From NCBI GenBank assembly GCA_963728965.1, contig CAVSMH010000010.1, positions 124,001-188,000 on the forward strand: a DNA stretch of 64,000 bases, read 5' to 3'. The notes beneath the pieces were generated by a model that worked only from the letters and a program-made list of their open reading frames with translations, was not told the origin of the DNA and did no database searches. The stretch is from DASQZT01 sp963728965. GTDB taxonomy: Bacteria > Acidobacteriota > Terriglobia > Bryobacterales > Bryobacteraceae. The position numbers were made by a program, and so were the translations under genes. Positions 18,310 to 26,042 of the stretch are shown here, piece by piece (positions within the stretch are counted from its first letter, which is position 1; the number at the start of each line of letters is the position of its first letter).

Positions 18310-18834
18310 TTATTGCCCCCGGTTCGCGTTCGGTATGGGCGCCACCGCCGGCACCTCGGAGTTAAACGACAGCGGGATATCGACGTAGGCCGCCTCGTCT
18401 CCGTTTTCGTCGGTAACGCGCAGCCGATAGTGCCGCGGTGGCGCATCGAAGGCGATGTTGCCCTGGGCGGACTCGGCGGGCGCCACCTTGCGCAGGCTGC
18501 CGATCCACTGCGGAATGCCATCGCCGTTGCTGACGGGCTGGTAGGTGTTGCCGTCATCGTCGACGATGCTCAAATCGGGCAGGATAATCTCGCTGCCCGC
18601 GCCGTTCACCGCACTCATCCGGACCAGGAAATACCGGTTCTTTGGAATCCGAGGCGCGGGCTGCTGCGGAAGCTGCGTCAGCCACTGGGTTTCGAACACG
18701 GTGTAGACCATGTGCCCGACGGTAGCTTTATCACCCAGGCTGTAGACCCTCAGGTTCTGTCGGGGAGCCGGCGAACAGGCGCTCCACAAACAGACGGCAC
18801 CGGCGGCCGCGAGGCAGGGGAAGACACGACGCAT
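18310..18834 (-). CDS. DUF4352-like lipoprotein
   Basis: A 174-aa protein with a lipoprotein signal (GAVCLWSAC, lipidated Cys about residue 20). The rest is a beta-sandwich-like domain with NRYFLVRMSAVNGAG, a phrase typical of DUF4352/telokin-like proteins, and a C-terminal strand AAYVDIPLSF. It lies 69 bp upstream of the TPR operon on the same strand and may be cotranscribed. Probably attached to the outer face of a membrane. Function unknown. Confidence 0.8.
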   Translation of the reverse strand: MRRVFPCLAAAGAVCLWSACSPAPRQNLRVYSLGDKATVGHMVYTVFETQWLTQLPQQPAPRIPKNRYFLVRMSAVNGAGSEIILPDLSIVDDDGNTYQPVSNGDGIPQWIGSLRKVAPAESAQGNIAFDAPPRHYRLRVTDENGDEAAYVDIPLSFNSEVPAVAPIPNANRGQ

Positions 18835-18920
18835 GCTTCACCCATTCTCCGAACTGGCGGGAGCGCTTGTCAATCGGCGGGGCCGCCGCGACTGGGGGTA
18901 GCGGGCCGCCGCGGGCCAGA

Positions 18921-20090
18921 CTACAACGTGGAGAATCCGTCCGGCGCCAGGCGCACCTGCCGAGCCTGATGGAAGGCGACGTTGGCCAGGTGCGGAGCGG
19001 AAACCGCGCTGGCGCCTACTTCCACGGTGGCGTTGGGCTGTTGGCGGGAGCGCACGCAGTCCAGGAAATTCTGGATGTGCGGTTCGATCGGAATCGGCGC
19101 CTCCATCTGCGCGACCGGCTCGGGATTTTTCGGATGCGGTTCCTTCCAGATGCGGTAGCCGACATTGTTGATGATCATGGTGCCCTCATCGCCCTGGAAC
19201 TGGATGGACCAGTCGTTGTCGTACGAATTGCAGTAGTTAAGGGTCCAGGTGGCCATCAGGTTGGGGTATTCAAAGACCGCGCAGAACACGTCGGGCACTT
19301 CCGAGCCGGTGTTCTTGGCCTTCTGGCCGTAACAGATCGCCGATTTGGCCAGACCGGAATTGGTAAACCACTGCACCACATCCATGAGGTGCGTACCCTG
19401 GTCGGTCATGTTGCCGCCGGAATAGTCCCAGAAGTAGCGCCACGAACGGAAACGCATGGGCTCGAGGTCGCGGTCTTTGGCGGGACCGAGAAAACGGCGC
19501 CAGTCGAGTTTGCCGGGGAGGGGCGAATTGTTCAGCGGCCTGGACACGTTCCAGTTCCACATGGGCTTGACGAGGGTGATCTTGCCCAGGATGCCGCCCG
19601 CGACGATCTCCCGCGCTTTGATGACCGAAGGAGCGCTGCGGCGCTGCATGCCGACCTGGACGATCTGCGAAGTCTTGCGCACCGCCTCGACGATCTGCCG
19701 GCTCTGCTCGAGGGAATGCGACATGGGTTTTTCGAGATAGGCATCCTTGCGGGCCTCGAGGGCGGCGAACAGCATGGGGGCGTGCTGATGATCGGGGGAG
19801 GCGATCACCACCGCGTCCAGGCCGGGCTGCGCCAGCAGTTCGTGGTAGTCCACGAAGGTCTTGGCGTTGGGCGAGTCCTTGAGCGCGGCCTGCACGTAGG
19901 GTTCGTACACGTCGGCCACGGCGACACACTCGGCTCCGAGCTTTTGGAAGTTCTGGTTGAGGTACCGGCCGCGGCCACCAGCGCCGATCAGGCCATAGGC
20001 CAGCCGGTCGTTGGCGCCGAAAGCGCTGCGCGGCACGAACAACGGCGCCGCCAGCGCGGAAGCGAGGAAGTTCCTGCGATCGCGATCCAT
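18921..20090 (-). CDS. Gfo/Idh/MocA-family oxidoreductase, Tat-exported
   Basis: A 389-aa sugar oxidoreductase-like protein. The Tat signal is DRRNFLASALAAPLF, followed by the nucleotide-binding motif GLIGAGGRGR and the conserved EKPMSHS segment containing the family lysine. WNWNVSRP and WDYSGGNMTDQGTH belong to the C-terminal alpha/beta domain. It is about as long as the paralogue at 13665 and has the same closing pattern (NATVEVGASAVSAPHL), so the two are paralogues with different substrates. It stands alone between the lipoprotein and the small protein at 20128. Confidence 0.92.
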   Translation of the reverse strand: MDRDRRNFLASALAAPLFVPRSAFGANDRLAYGLIGAGGRGRYLNQNFQKLGAECVAVADVYEPYVQAALKDSPNAKTFVDYHELLAQPGLDAVVIASPDHQHAPMLFAALEARKDAYLEKPMSHSLEQSRQIVEAVRKTSQIVQVGMQRRSAPSVIKAREIVAGGILGKITLVKPMWNWNVSRPLNNSPLPGKLDWRRFLGPAKDRDLEPMRFRSWRYFWDYSGGNMTDQGTHLMDVVQWFTNSGLAKSAICYGQKAKNTGSEVPDVFCAVFEYPNLMATWTLNYCNSYDNDWSIQFQGDEGTMIINNVGYRIWKEPHPKNPEPVAQMEAPIPIEPHIQNFLDCVRSRQQPNATVEVGASAVSAPHLANVAFHQARQVRLAPDGFSTL

Positions 20091-20127
20091 GGCGTACAGT
20101 GTATCAGGACGCGGAACTCCCGGTATC

Positions 20128-20565
20128 TCACACGACTTTCGGCATCCGGGTACGGCGGGTGACCCACTGCTCGCTGGTAAAGAGGCGCGGCCCGACCTGG
20201 ATCATGCGCGGGAGCATGGTGAACAGATCGCTGGGTGTCCAGGGCGTGCCCTCGCGGGTTTTCAAACCGCGCGCATTCAATTCCGCCGCCACGCGGGAGA
20301 GCGGGCAGTCGTCCACGATCATATCGAGCGCCACGGTGATGGTCTCGCGCTCGGTGGGGTGCTCGACCAGCCCGGTACAGTCCGGCGATACCTGGAGACC
20401 GTAGGGAATCTCCTCGCGATAGATCTGTTCCACGGAGCCTGGCGCTACGATATCGCGTTCCCACTCGATGGCGGCCGGACGCCAGCCGTTCTGCATGCGC
20501 TGCATCAGGTATTCCAAGGTCGGCAGTCCGGACAAGGGCTCCCATACGCGTTCCTTCTTCGCCAT
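20128..20565 (-). CDS. Small protein with recombinase-like helix-turn-helix segment
   Basis: A 145-aa protein with a strong ribosome site (GGAGG, 5 bases before the ATG at 20565). The longer frame to 20718 has no support. The second half (SRVAAELNARGLKTREGTPWTP) resembles the HTH segment of the Pfam Recombinase domain, but the serine-recombinase catalytic domain is missing, so it is not a recombinase. The first half (PTLEYLMQRMQNGWRPAAIEWER) is not recognised. It may be a small DNA-binding regulator. The upstream region holds a possible sigma-54 promoter and tandem activator sites. Confidence 0.8.
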   Translation of the reverse strand: MAKKERVWEPLSGLPTLEYLMQRMQNGWRPAAIEWERDIVAPGSVEQIYREEIPYGLQVSPDCTGLVEHPTERETITVALDMIVDDCPLSRVAAELNARGLKTREGTPWTPSDLFTMLPRMIQVGPRLFTSEQWVTRRTRMPKVV

Positions 20566-20588
20566 GTTCACCTCCGCGCCGGTGCTAT

Positions 20589-20602
20589 GCACGCAGGATG
20601 CC
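20589..20602 (-). promoter_or_regulatory. Possible sigma-54 (-24/-12) promoter
   Basis: On the minus strand GGCATCCTGCGTGC gives GG-N10-GC spacing, with GGCA near -24 and TGC near -12. Transcription would start about 12 bases before the ATG at 20565, just before the GGAGG. It matches the consensus only in part (no TTGC at -12), so this is tentative; its support comes mainly from the activator-like repeats 45-110 bases upstream. Confidence 0.35.
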
Positions 20603-20644
20603 GCGGGCGGAGGCGGCCAAAACGAGCCGGCGCCGGAGACCGGA

Positions 20645-20704
20645 GTGTCCGCGCCAGCAACGCAGTGTCCAGCCCTGGGACGGGCTGTCCCGCTGTGGGA
20701 CGAT
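20645..20704. repeat. Three 20-bp-phased repeats with GTCC/GGAC dyads, activator-site-like
   Basis: TGTCC recurs at 20646, 20666 and 20686, exactly 20 bp apart. The last two units also carry GGGAC at 20677 and 20697, forming dyads (GTCC-N7-GGAC and GTCCC-N5-GGGAC). Such phased dyads about two helical turns apart are typical of enhancer-binding activator sites. They lie in the divergent region between the 145-aa gene and the HAD operon. Confidence 0.55.
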
Positions 20705-20720
20705 AGAAACGACGCCACCC

Positions 20721-21536
20721 ATGCTCGAAATGATCCGCCCGGCGACCGCCGCCCACGTTCGAGCCGTGCTGTTCGACTTCGACGGCACGCTCTCGCTCAT
20801 CCGCACCGGCTGGATGGGGGCGATGGTGCCAATGATGGTCGAAGTTCTCGCCGGGCTTCGAACCGGGGAAACAGAGGACGAATTGCGCCAGGTGGTCGAA
20901 GCATTCGTCTGGCGCCTGACAGGCGAGGAAACGATTTACCAGATGATAGCCCTGGCCGACGAAGTGACGCGGCGGGGCGGCAGCCCGCTGGACCCGCTGG
21001 CATACAAGAAGCGCTACCTCGACCTTCTCTGGAGCGTGATCCGGGGCCGGGTGGAGGACCTGCGCTCCGGCCGCACGGAGCCGGACCAATACCTGGTGCC
21101 GGGCGCGCGCGCGCTGCTCGAAGACCTGAAGGGCCGCGGCCTGCATCTGTACCTGGCGAGCGGTACCGATGAGATCTATATGAAAGAGGAGGCCGGCCTG
21201 CTGGACGTGGCGCGCTATTTCGACGGCGGCGTTTACGGCGCGCTCGACGACTACCGCAGCTTTTCCAAGCGCATCCTGGTGCAGCGGATCCTGGGGCTGC
21301 CCGGGATGCGGGCGGGTTCGCTGCTCGGTTTCGGTGACGGCTACGTGGAGATCGAAGAAGTCCGGCGGGTAGGCGGCGTGACCGTGGGGGTGGCCACGGC
21401 CGAGCCGGAATGCGTGGTGGTGGACGCCTGGAAACGCGAGCGGCTGATCGGCGTTGGGGCCGACTACATCGTCCCCAACTTTCTGTGCCACGATATCCTG
21501 CTCCGGACGTTATTCAATGACCATGAGCCGCTATGA
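20721..21536 (+). CDS. HAD-superfamily phosphatase
   Basis: A 271-aa cytoplasmic hydrolase with the HAD signature DFDGTLS (nucleophile Asp19, Asp21), a helical cap (about 30-130) and the later motifs LASGTD and GFGDGYVEI. The ATG at 20721 is the first in a sensible position after the divergent control region. The gene overlaps the next by about 14 bases. With the downstream PfkB-type kinase and DHS-like protein it probably dephosphorylates a sugar phosphate in a dedicated pathway; the exact substrate is unknown. Confidence 0.88.
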   Translation: MLEMIRPATAAHVRAVLFDFDGTLSLIRTGWMGAMVPMMVEVLAGLRTGETEDELRQVVEAFVWRLTGEETIYQMIALADEVTRRGGSPLDPLAYKKRYLDLLWSVIRGRVEDLRSGRTEPDQYLVPGARALLEDLKGRGLHLYLASGTDEIYMKEEAGLLDVARYFDGGVYGALDDYRSFSKRILVQRILGLPGMRAGSLLGFGDGYVEIEEVRRVGGVTVGVATAEPECVVVDAWKRERLIGVGADYIVPNFLCHDILLRTLFNDHEPL

Positions 21537-22491
21537 GATGTTCGACCGTTCCCGGCTGGAGGTGAAGCCGCTGGGGGAGCGCAGCCACGATCTGCACCTG
21601 GATCACTGGCTGGCATTGGACGATCCGGCGCCGCCGTTCGCGCACCCGGACCTGGAGGCCATCGCCGGGCGCCTGCGCCGCGCCCGGGAAAGGGGGGCCG
21701 CCCGCATTCTGATGATGGGCGCGCACGTGCTTCGCGCGGGCGTCAACCGGCACCTGATCGACTTACTGGAACACGGCTGGATCGACCATCTCGCGCTGAA
21801 CGGGGCGGGGGCCATCCACGATTACGAACTGGCGCGCATCGGCGCCACAACCGAAAGCGTGGATCGCTACGTGCGCACCGGCGAGTTCGGCCTGTGGAGG
21901 GAGACGGGGGAACTCAACGACTGGATTGCCGAAGCCGCGGGGGGCTCGTTGGGGCTGGGCGAAAACATCGGGCGGCGCATCGAGGGGGGCGATTTCCCGC
22001 ACAAAGAGCTCTCGGTGTTCGCCGCGGCGTGGCGGCTGGGCGTGCCGGCGACGGTTCACGCGGGCATCGGCTATGACATCATTCACGAGCATCCCAACTG
22101 CGACGGGGCGGCGCTGGGAGCGGCCAGTTACCGGGATTTCCTGATCTTCGCCCGCACGGTGGAGCGCCTGGAGGGCGGGGTGCTGCTGAATTTCGGGTCG
22201 GCGATCATGGGGCCGGAAGTCTACCTGAAGGCCCTGGCCATGGCGCGCAACGTGGCGCGGCAGGAAGGGCGCTCGATTCGCCGCTTCGCCACGGCCGTGT
22301 TTGACCTGGTTCCCATCGGCGGCGATCCTCGCAAGGAACTGCCGAAGACGGATCCCGGGTACTACTTCCGGCCGCACAAGACGATCCTGGTGCGGACCGT
22401 GGCGGACGGCGGGGAGAGCTTCTACGTTCGTGGCGATCATCGCGCCACGGTGCCGGCGCTGCGGCGGCTGCTACGGGAGCCCGCGCGATGA
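21523..22491 (+). CDS. Deoxyhypusine-synthase-like protein of unknown substrate
   Basis: A 322-aa protein with a Rossmann-like layout. The segments MMGAHVLRAGVNRHLIDLLE and NGAGAIHDYE resemble the NAD-binding part of bacterial deoxyhypusine-synthase-like proteins, although the TDGS motif and catalytic lysine region of true deoxyhypusine synthase are not evident. Family assignment rests on memory of these motifs and is tentative. The start may be 21517, 21523 or 21535, all overlapping the HAD gene. Its stop overlaps the kinase ATG by 4 bases. It may catalyse an NAD-dependent step on a sugar phosphate. Confidence 0.8.
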   Translation: MSRYEMFDRSRLEVKPLGERSHDLHLDHWLALDDPAPPFAHPDLEAIAGRLRRARERGAARILMMGAHVLRAGVNRHLIDLLEHGWIDHLALNGAGAIHDYELARIGATTESVDRYVRTGEFGLWRETGELNDWIAEAAGGSLGLGENIGRRIEGGDFPHKELSVFAAAWRLGVPATVHAGIGYDIIHEHPNCDGAALGAASYRDFLIFARTVERLEGGVLLNFGSAIMGPEVYLKALAMARNVARQEGRSIRRFATAVFDLVPIGGDPRKELPKTDPGYYFRPHKTILVRTVADGGESFYVRGDHRATVPALRRLLREPAR

Positions 22492-23459
22492 CCACCGCCG
22501 GGATCGTGAGCGAACTGGGCAAGCTGCGGGTGCTGGTGGCCGGGGATGTCTGCCTCGACCGCTGGTGCCGATACGACCCGGCGCTGGCGGATGCGTCCCG
22601 GGAGACGGGCATTCCACGCATCGGGGTAGTGGAGACGGAAACCACGCCCGGGGCCGCGGGCACGGTGGCTGCGAATGTCGCGGCGCTGGGGGCCTCGGTG
22701 GCGGTGCTTGGCCTGGTGGGCAGCGACGGCTTCGGCTACGAACTCGAGCGGGCGCTCGACAGCCGCGGCATCGGCACGGGGCTGCTGGTCCGCGGCGCCG
22801 GCATTCCGACGTTCACATATACCAAACTGATCAACTGCCGCAGCGGCGAGGAAGATCTGCCGCGGGTGGATTTCGTGAACCCGCGCCCGCTTGCCGCGGA
22901 CCTGGACCGCGAGCTGACGCGCAGCCTGGAGGAGGCCGCCGCCGGGTACGATGTGATCCTGGTATCGGACCAGGCCGAGACCGAGGCGGGCGGCGTGGTG
23001 ACGCCGCGCATGCGGGAGGCCCTGACGCGCATGGCGAAGACCGATGCGCGCCGCCTGATCTGGGTGGACTCGCGGCTGCGGCCGGACCAGTTTCGCGGGG
23101 TCATTGTGAAACCGAATCGCAAAGAAGCCGACGCCGCGTCAGAGCGCGCGCTGGGGCGGATCGACTACCCCGCGCTGCGCCGGCACATCGAAGCGCCGCT
23201 GCTGGTGGTGACGCACGGCCCCGAGGGAGCCTTGGTGGTGGACGAGCGGGCCGCGCGGTGGGCGCCGGCGCGGCGGCGGGAGCAGCCGGTGGATATCTGC
23301 GGCGCGGGCGACAGCTTCTCGGCAGGCGCCGCGCTGGCGCTGCGGGTCACCGGCGACGCGATGGCGGCAGCCGCGTTCGGCAACCTGGTGGCTTCGATCA
23401 CGATCATGAAGAAGGGCACCGGCACGGCTTCGCCCGCCGAGGTCCTGGAGGCGAGCTGA
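22488..23459 (+). CDS. PfkB-family carbohydrate kinase, RfaE/HldE N-domain-like
   Basis: A 323-aa ribokinase-fold kinase. The N-terminal GDVCLDRWCRYDP and PGAAGTVAANVAALG match the heptose-7-phosphate kinase type (HldE/RfaE domain I), and the anion hole with catalytic Asp275 is in DICGAGDSFSAG. It lacks the nucleotidyltransferase half of HldE. It is coupled to the DHS-like gene by an ATGA overlap and followed by a membrane protein gene with 1 base between. It should phosphorylate a sugar phosphate or sugar; the neighbours suggest an uncommon activated sugar. Confidence 0.9.
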   Translation: MTTAGIVSELGKLRVLVAGDVCLDRWCRYDPALADASRETGIPRIGVVETETTPGAAGTVAANVAALGASVAVLGLVGSDGFGYELERALDSRGIGTGLLVRGAGIPTFTYTKLINCRSGEEDLPRVDFVNPRPLAADLDRELTRSLEEAAAGYDVILVSDQAETEAGGVVTPRMREALTRMAKTDARRLIWVDSRLRPDQFRGVIVKPNRKEADAASERALGRIDYPALRRHIEAPLLVVTHGPEGALVVDERAARWAPARRREQPVDICGAGDSFSAGAALALRVTGDAMAAAAFGNLVASITIMKKGTGTASPAEVLEAS

Positions 23460-23460
23460 G

Positions 23461-25140
23461 GTGGGCCGGCGTTCCGCTCACGCGCCCGCGCGGGCTGCTG
23501 CCGCTGCTCCCGCGCCGGCGTGGCTCGGTCCGCTGGCGGCGGCCTCCGCCCTGGTTCTTTTCTTTGCATTCACCACTACCGCGGTGGGCGATTACGATTT
23601 CTGGTGGCACCTCAGGACCGGACAGTATATGGTCCAGCATCACAAGCTGCCGGCGCCGGACGAGTTCGCCTTCACGACGTACCTGGGCGCGCCGGCCTAC
23701 CGGGGCGAAGCGGTGGTGCGGTACTTCAACCTGACGCACGAGTGGCTGGCGCAGATCGTTTTTTATCTCACCTACAGGGCGGCGGGTTTCGGCGGGATCG
23801 TGCTGCTGCGCGCCATGCTGCTGGCGGGGTTCTGCGCGCTCATCGGATTGACGGTGTACCGGCGCACGGGCGGGTTCTACCGCGGTGTGGCGGGGGCGCT
23901 GCTGGCGGCCACGGTGGCGTACCAGTTTGTTCCGGAGCGGCCGTACCTGATCAGCTTCGCGTTCCTGGCGGGCACGCTGGCCATTCTGGAATCGCGGCGG
24001 CGCTTGTGGATTCTCCCGCCGCTTTTCCTGATCTGGGCGAATTGCCATTCGGGCTTCATTCTGGGTTGGGCGGCGCTGGGCGTTTACTGCGGAGAATCGT
24101 CGTACCTGCGGCTGCGCGGCAAACCGCTGGCGGAGGAGCGGCGGCTGTGGTTCGCCAGCCTGGCGAGCCTGCTGATCTCCGGCCTGAACCCGAACGGCTT
24201 CCGCGTGCTCCAGGTGATGCGTTGGTATCAATCGAGCGCCCTGCAGTCCACGGTGGCGGAATGGCAATATCCGCTGCCCTGGCCGCCCTCGCCGTTCAGC
24301 ATGCTGCTGGCGGGAGCGGTGGCGGTACTGATATGGCAGCGACGCCGCAGCCGCCCCGCGGACTGGCTGCTGCTGGTGGTGTTCGGCGGGGCCTCGCTCA
24401 CCGCGGTGCGCAACATTATCCTGGCGGCGGTAGCCGGCCCGATCGTGATGGCGAGCTACGTGCCGTGGCGCCGGCAGGCGAATCGCACGATCGGGATGGC
24501 GTTGGCGTTGCTGCTGCTGGTGGCCGCGGCGGTGCGCCTGGCGCAGGGCAAGTCGTTCCAGTTCCACGCCGCGGAATGGAAGTTCTGCGGCGGCGCGGCG
24601 GACTTCCTGCTGTCGCACCACATCACCGCGCCGATGTTCAACACGTACGAGATGGGCGGCTTTCTCATCTGGAGGACCTGGCCCGAGGAGCGCGTGTTCA
24701 TCGACGGACGCGCGCTCAACGAGGGCGTCCACCGGGACTACCTGCGGATGGCGTTCAACGCCGACAGCACCAACGGAAAGAGCGCCGAGGAACTGTTGGA
24801 GCAATACGGCATCGAGGTAATCGTGATGAACGGGTTCGACTACCCTACGGGCGCGGTCTACCTGTTGCCGGCGGCGCTGGCTGATCCCCATCAGACGGAA
24901 TGGAAGCTGGTGTACGACGATGCGCAGGCGGTGGTGTATATGCGGCATCCGCCCGCCGGCGTGGCGCCGCGGAACCCGCTCGAAGCGCTTTCCTCGCTAG
25001 AGGCGCAGTGCAGCACGTACGTGGAACACGATCCGGGGCGGCCCGGGTGCGCGCTGGGACTGGCCGACCTGTTCCAGAAAATCGGCGACCCCGCACGCGC
25101 GCAGCAGTGGCGCCTGGCGTACGCGCGATACACCGAATAG
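23461..25140 (+). CDS. Multi-pass membrane protein, GT-C glycosyltransferase-like
   Basis: A 559-aa integral membrane protein starting at GTG 23461, one base after the kinase stop. About ten hydrophobic helices fill residues 20-380. The first outer loop carries GDYDFWWHLRTGQ, the acidic motif seen in GT-C type transferases that use polyprenyl-linked sugars. The C-terminal 150 residues are soluble, ending in a helical pair. In this operon it could transfer the sugar made by the HAD/DHS-like/PfkB enzymes to a polymer or protein outside the cytoplasm. This is inference; no acceptor is known. Confidence 0.85.
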   Translation: MGRRSAHAPARAAAAAPAPAWLGPLAAASALVLFFAFTTTAVGDYDFWWHLRTGQYMVQHHKLPAPDEFAFTTYLGAPAYRGEAVVRYFNLTHEWLAQIVFYLTYRAAGFGGIVLLRAMLLAGFCALIGLTVYRRTGGFYRGVAGALLAATVAYQFVPERPYLISFAFLAGTLAILESRRRLWILPPLFLIWANCHSGFILGWAALGVYCGESSYLRLRGKPLAEERRLWFASLASLLISGLNPNGFRVLQVMRWYQSSALQSTVAEWQYPLPWPPSPFSMLLAGAVAVLIWQRRRSRPADWLLLVVFGGASLTAVRNIILAAVAGPIVMASYVPWRRQANRTIGMALALLLLVAAAVRLAQGKSFQFHAAEWKFCGGAADFLLSHHITAPMFNTYEMGGFLIWRTWPEERVFIDGRALNEGVHRDYLRMAFNADSTNGKSAEELLEQYGIEVIVMNGFDYPTGAVYLLPAALADPHQTEWKLVYDDAQAVVYMRHPPAGVAPRNPLEALSSLEAQCSTYVEHDPGRPGCALGLADLFQKIGDPARAQQWRLAYARYTE

Positions 25141-25184
25141 CGGCGCTCCCGCCATCCCGGACCGGTGAGAGAATAGGGAGGCTT

Positions 25185-25907
25185 ATGGACAAGCGGATAC
25201 TCGGCGAATTCATGGGGACACTGGTCCTGATCCTCATGGGGAACGGCGTGGTGGCCAACGTCTCGTTGCGGAAATCGAAAGCCGAAGATGCCGGCTGGAT
25301 GGTGGTGGCCACCGGCTGGGCGCTGGCCGTGATGTGCGGCGTGTTCACCGCGGTGGCGTGCGGCAGCTCCGACGCGCATCTCAATCCGGCGGTGACGCTG
25401 GGGTTCGCCATTCAGTCGGGCAACTACAGTTACGTGCTCCCGTACATGCTGGCGCAACTGTGCGGGGCAATGCTGGGAGGCGCGCTAGTGTGGCTCTATT
25501 TCCTGCCGCATTGGAAGGAGACTCCGGACGCCGATCGCAAGATGGCGTGCTTCTGCACGTCGCCGGCGATCCGCAATCCCGCTTCGAACCTGTTCTGTGA
25601 GGCCATCGGCACGTTCATCCTGGTGGTGGTGGCGGGGGCCATTTTTTCGAAGACCGTTACGGCTCCCTCGCCGGGGCTGGGTCCGTACCTGGTGGGCAGC
25701 GTGGTATGGGGGATCGGCCTGAGCCTCGGCGGCACGACCGGGTACGCAATCAATCCGGCGCGCGATCTGGGGCCGCGGATTGCACACTCGATTCTGCCGA
25801 TCGCCAAGAAGCGGGGATCGGACTGGGGCTATGCCGCAGTGCCCGTGCTGGGGCCGCTGGCGGGCGGCGCGCTGGCCGGGGTGTTTATCAAGCTGGCGCG
25901 GTTTTAG
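25185..25907 (+). CDS. Aquaglyceroporin (MIP family, GlpF-like)
   Basis: A 240-aa channel with six membrane helices and both half-helix motifs: NPA at 67-69 (AHLNPAVTLG) and NPAR at 190-193 (INPARDLGPR). Asp194 after the second motif is typical of glycerol facilitators rather than pure water channels. The ATG follows GGGAGG. It sits 44 bp after the GT-C-like gene and may belong to the same transcript or mark its end. It should pass glycerol or small polyols through the inner membrane. Confidence 0.93.
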   Translation: MDKRILGEFMGTLVLILMGNGVVANVSLRKSKAEDAGWMVVATGWALAVMCGVFTAVACGSSDAHLNPAVTLGFAIQSGNYSYVLPYMLAQLCGAMLGGALVWLYFLPHWKETPDADRKMACFCTSPAIRNPASNLFCEAIGTFILVVVAGAIFSKTVTAPSPGLGPYLVGSVVWGIGLSLGGTTGYAINPARDLGPRIAHSILPIAKKRGSDWGYAAVPVLGPLAGGALAGVFIKLARF

Positions 25908-26024
25908 AGGGCAACACAGCCGGGTGTGAGATAGCGCACGGGGCGGGTGCGCTGCTTCGATTCATGGCATTTCTTTCTCCGAATACCGGGCTCATGCGAT
26001 GGTTCCGCCGACGGTCGCCGAACC

Positions 26025-26030
26025 TATACT
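26025..26030 (+). promoter_or_regulatory. Probable -10 element of the glgE operon
   Basis: TATACT lies 12 bases before the glgE ATG in a short AT-rich patch, followed by GAGAGG as ribosome site. The -35 region is weak. The same TATACTGATT string stands before the amidohydrolase gene at 10817. Confidence 0.4.
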
Positions 26031-26042
26031 GATTAGAGAGGC

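Noticed and set aside
20128..20565. Serine recombinase gene
   Set aside because: Only the HTH-like segment of the Recombinase domain is present; no resolvase catalytic serine domain and no att-like repeats.
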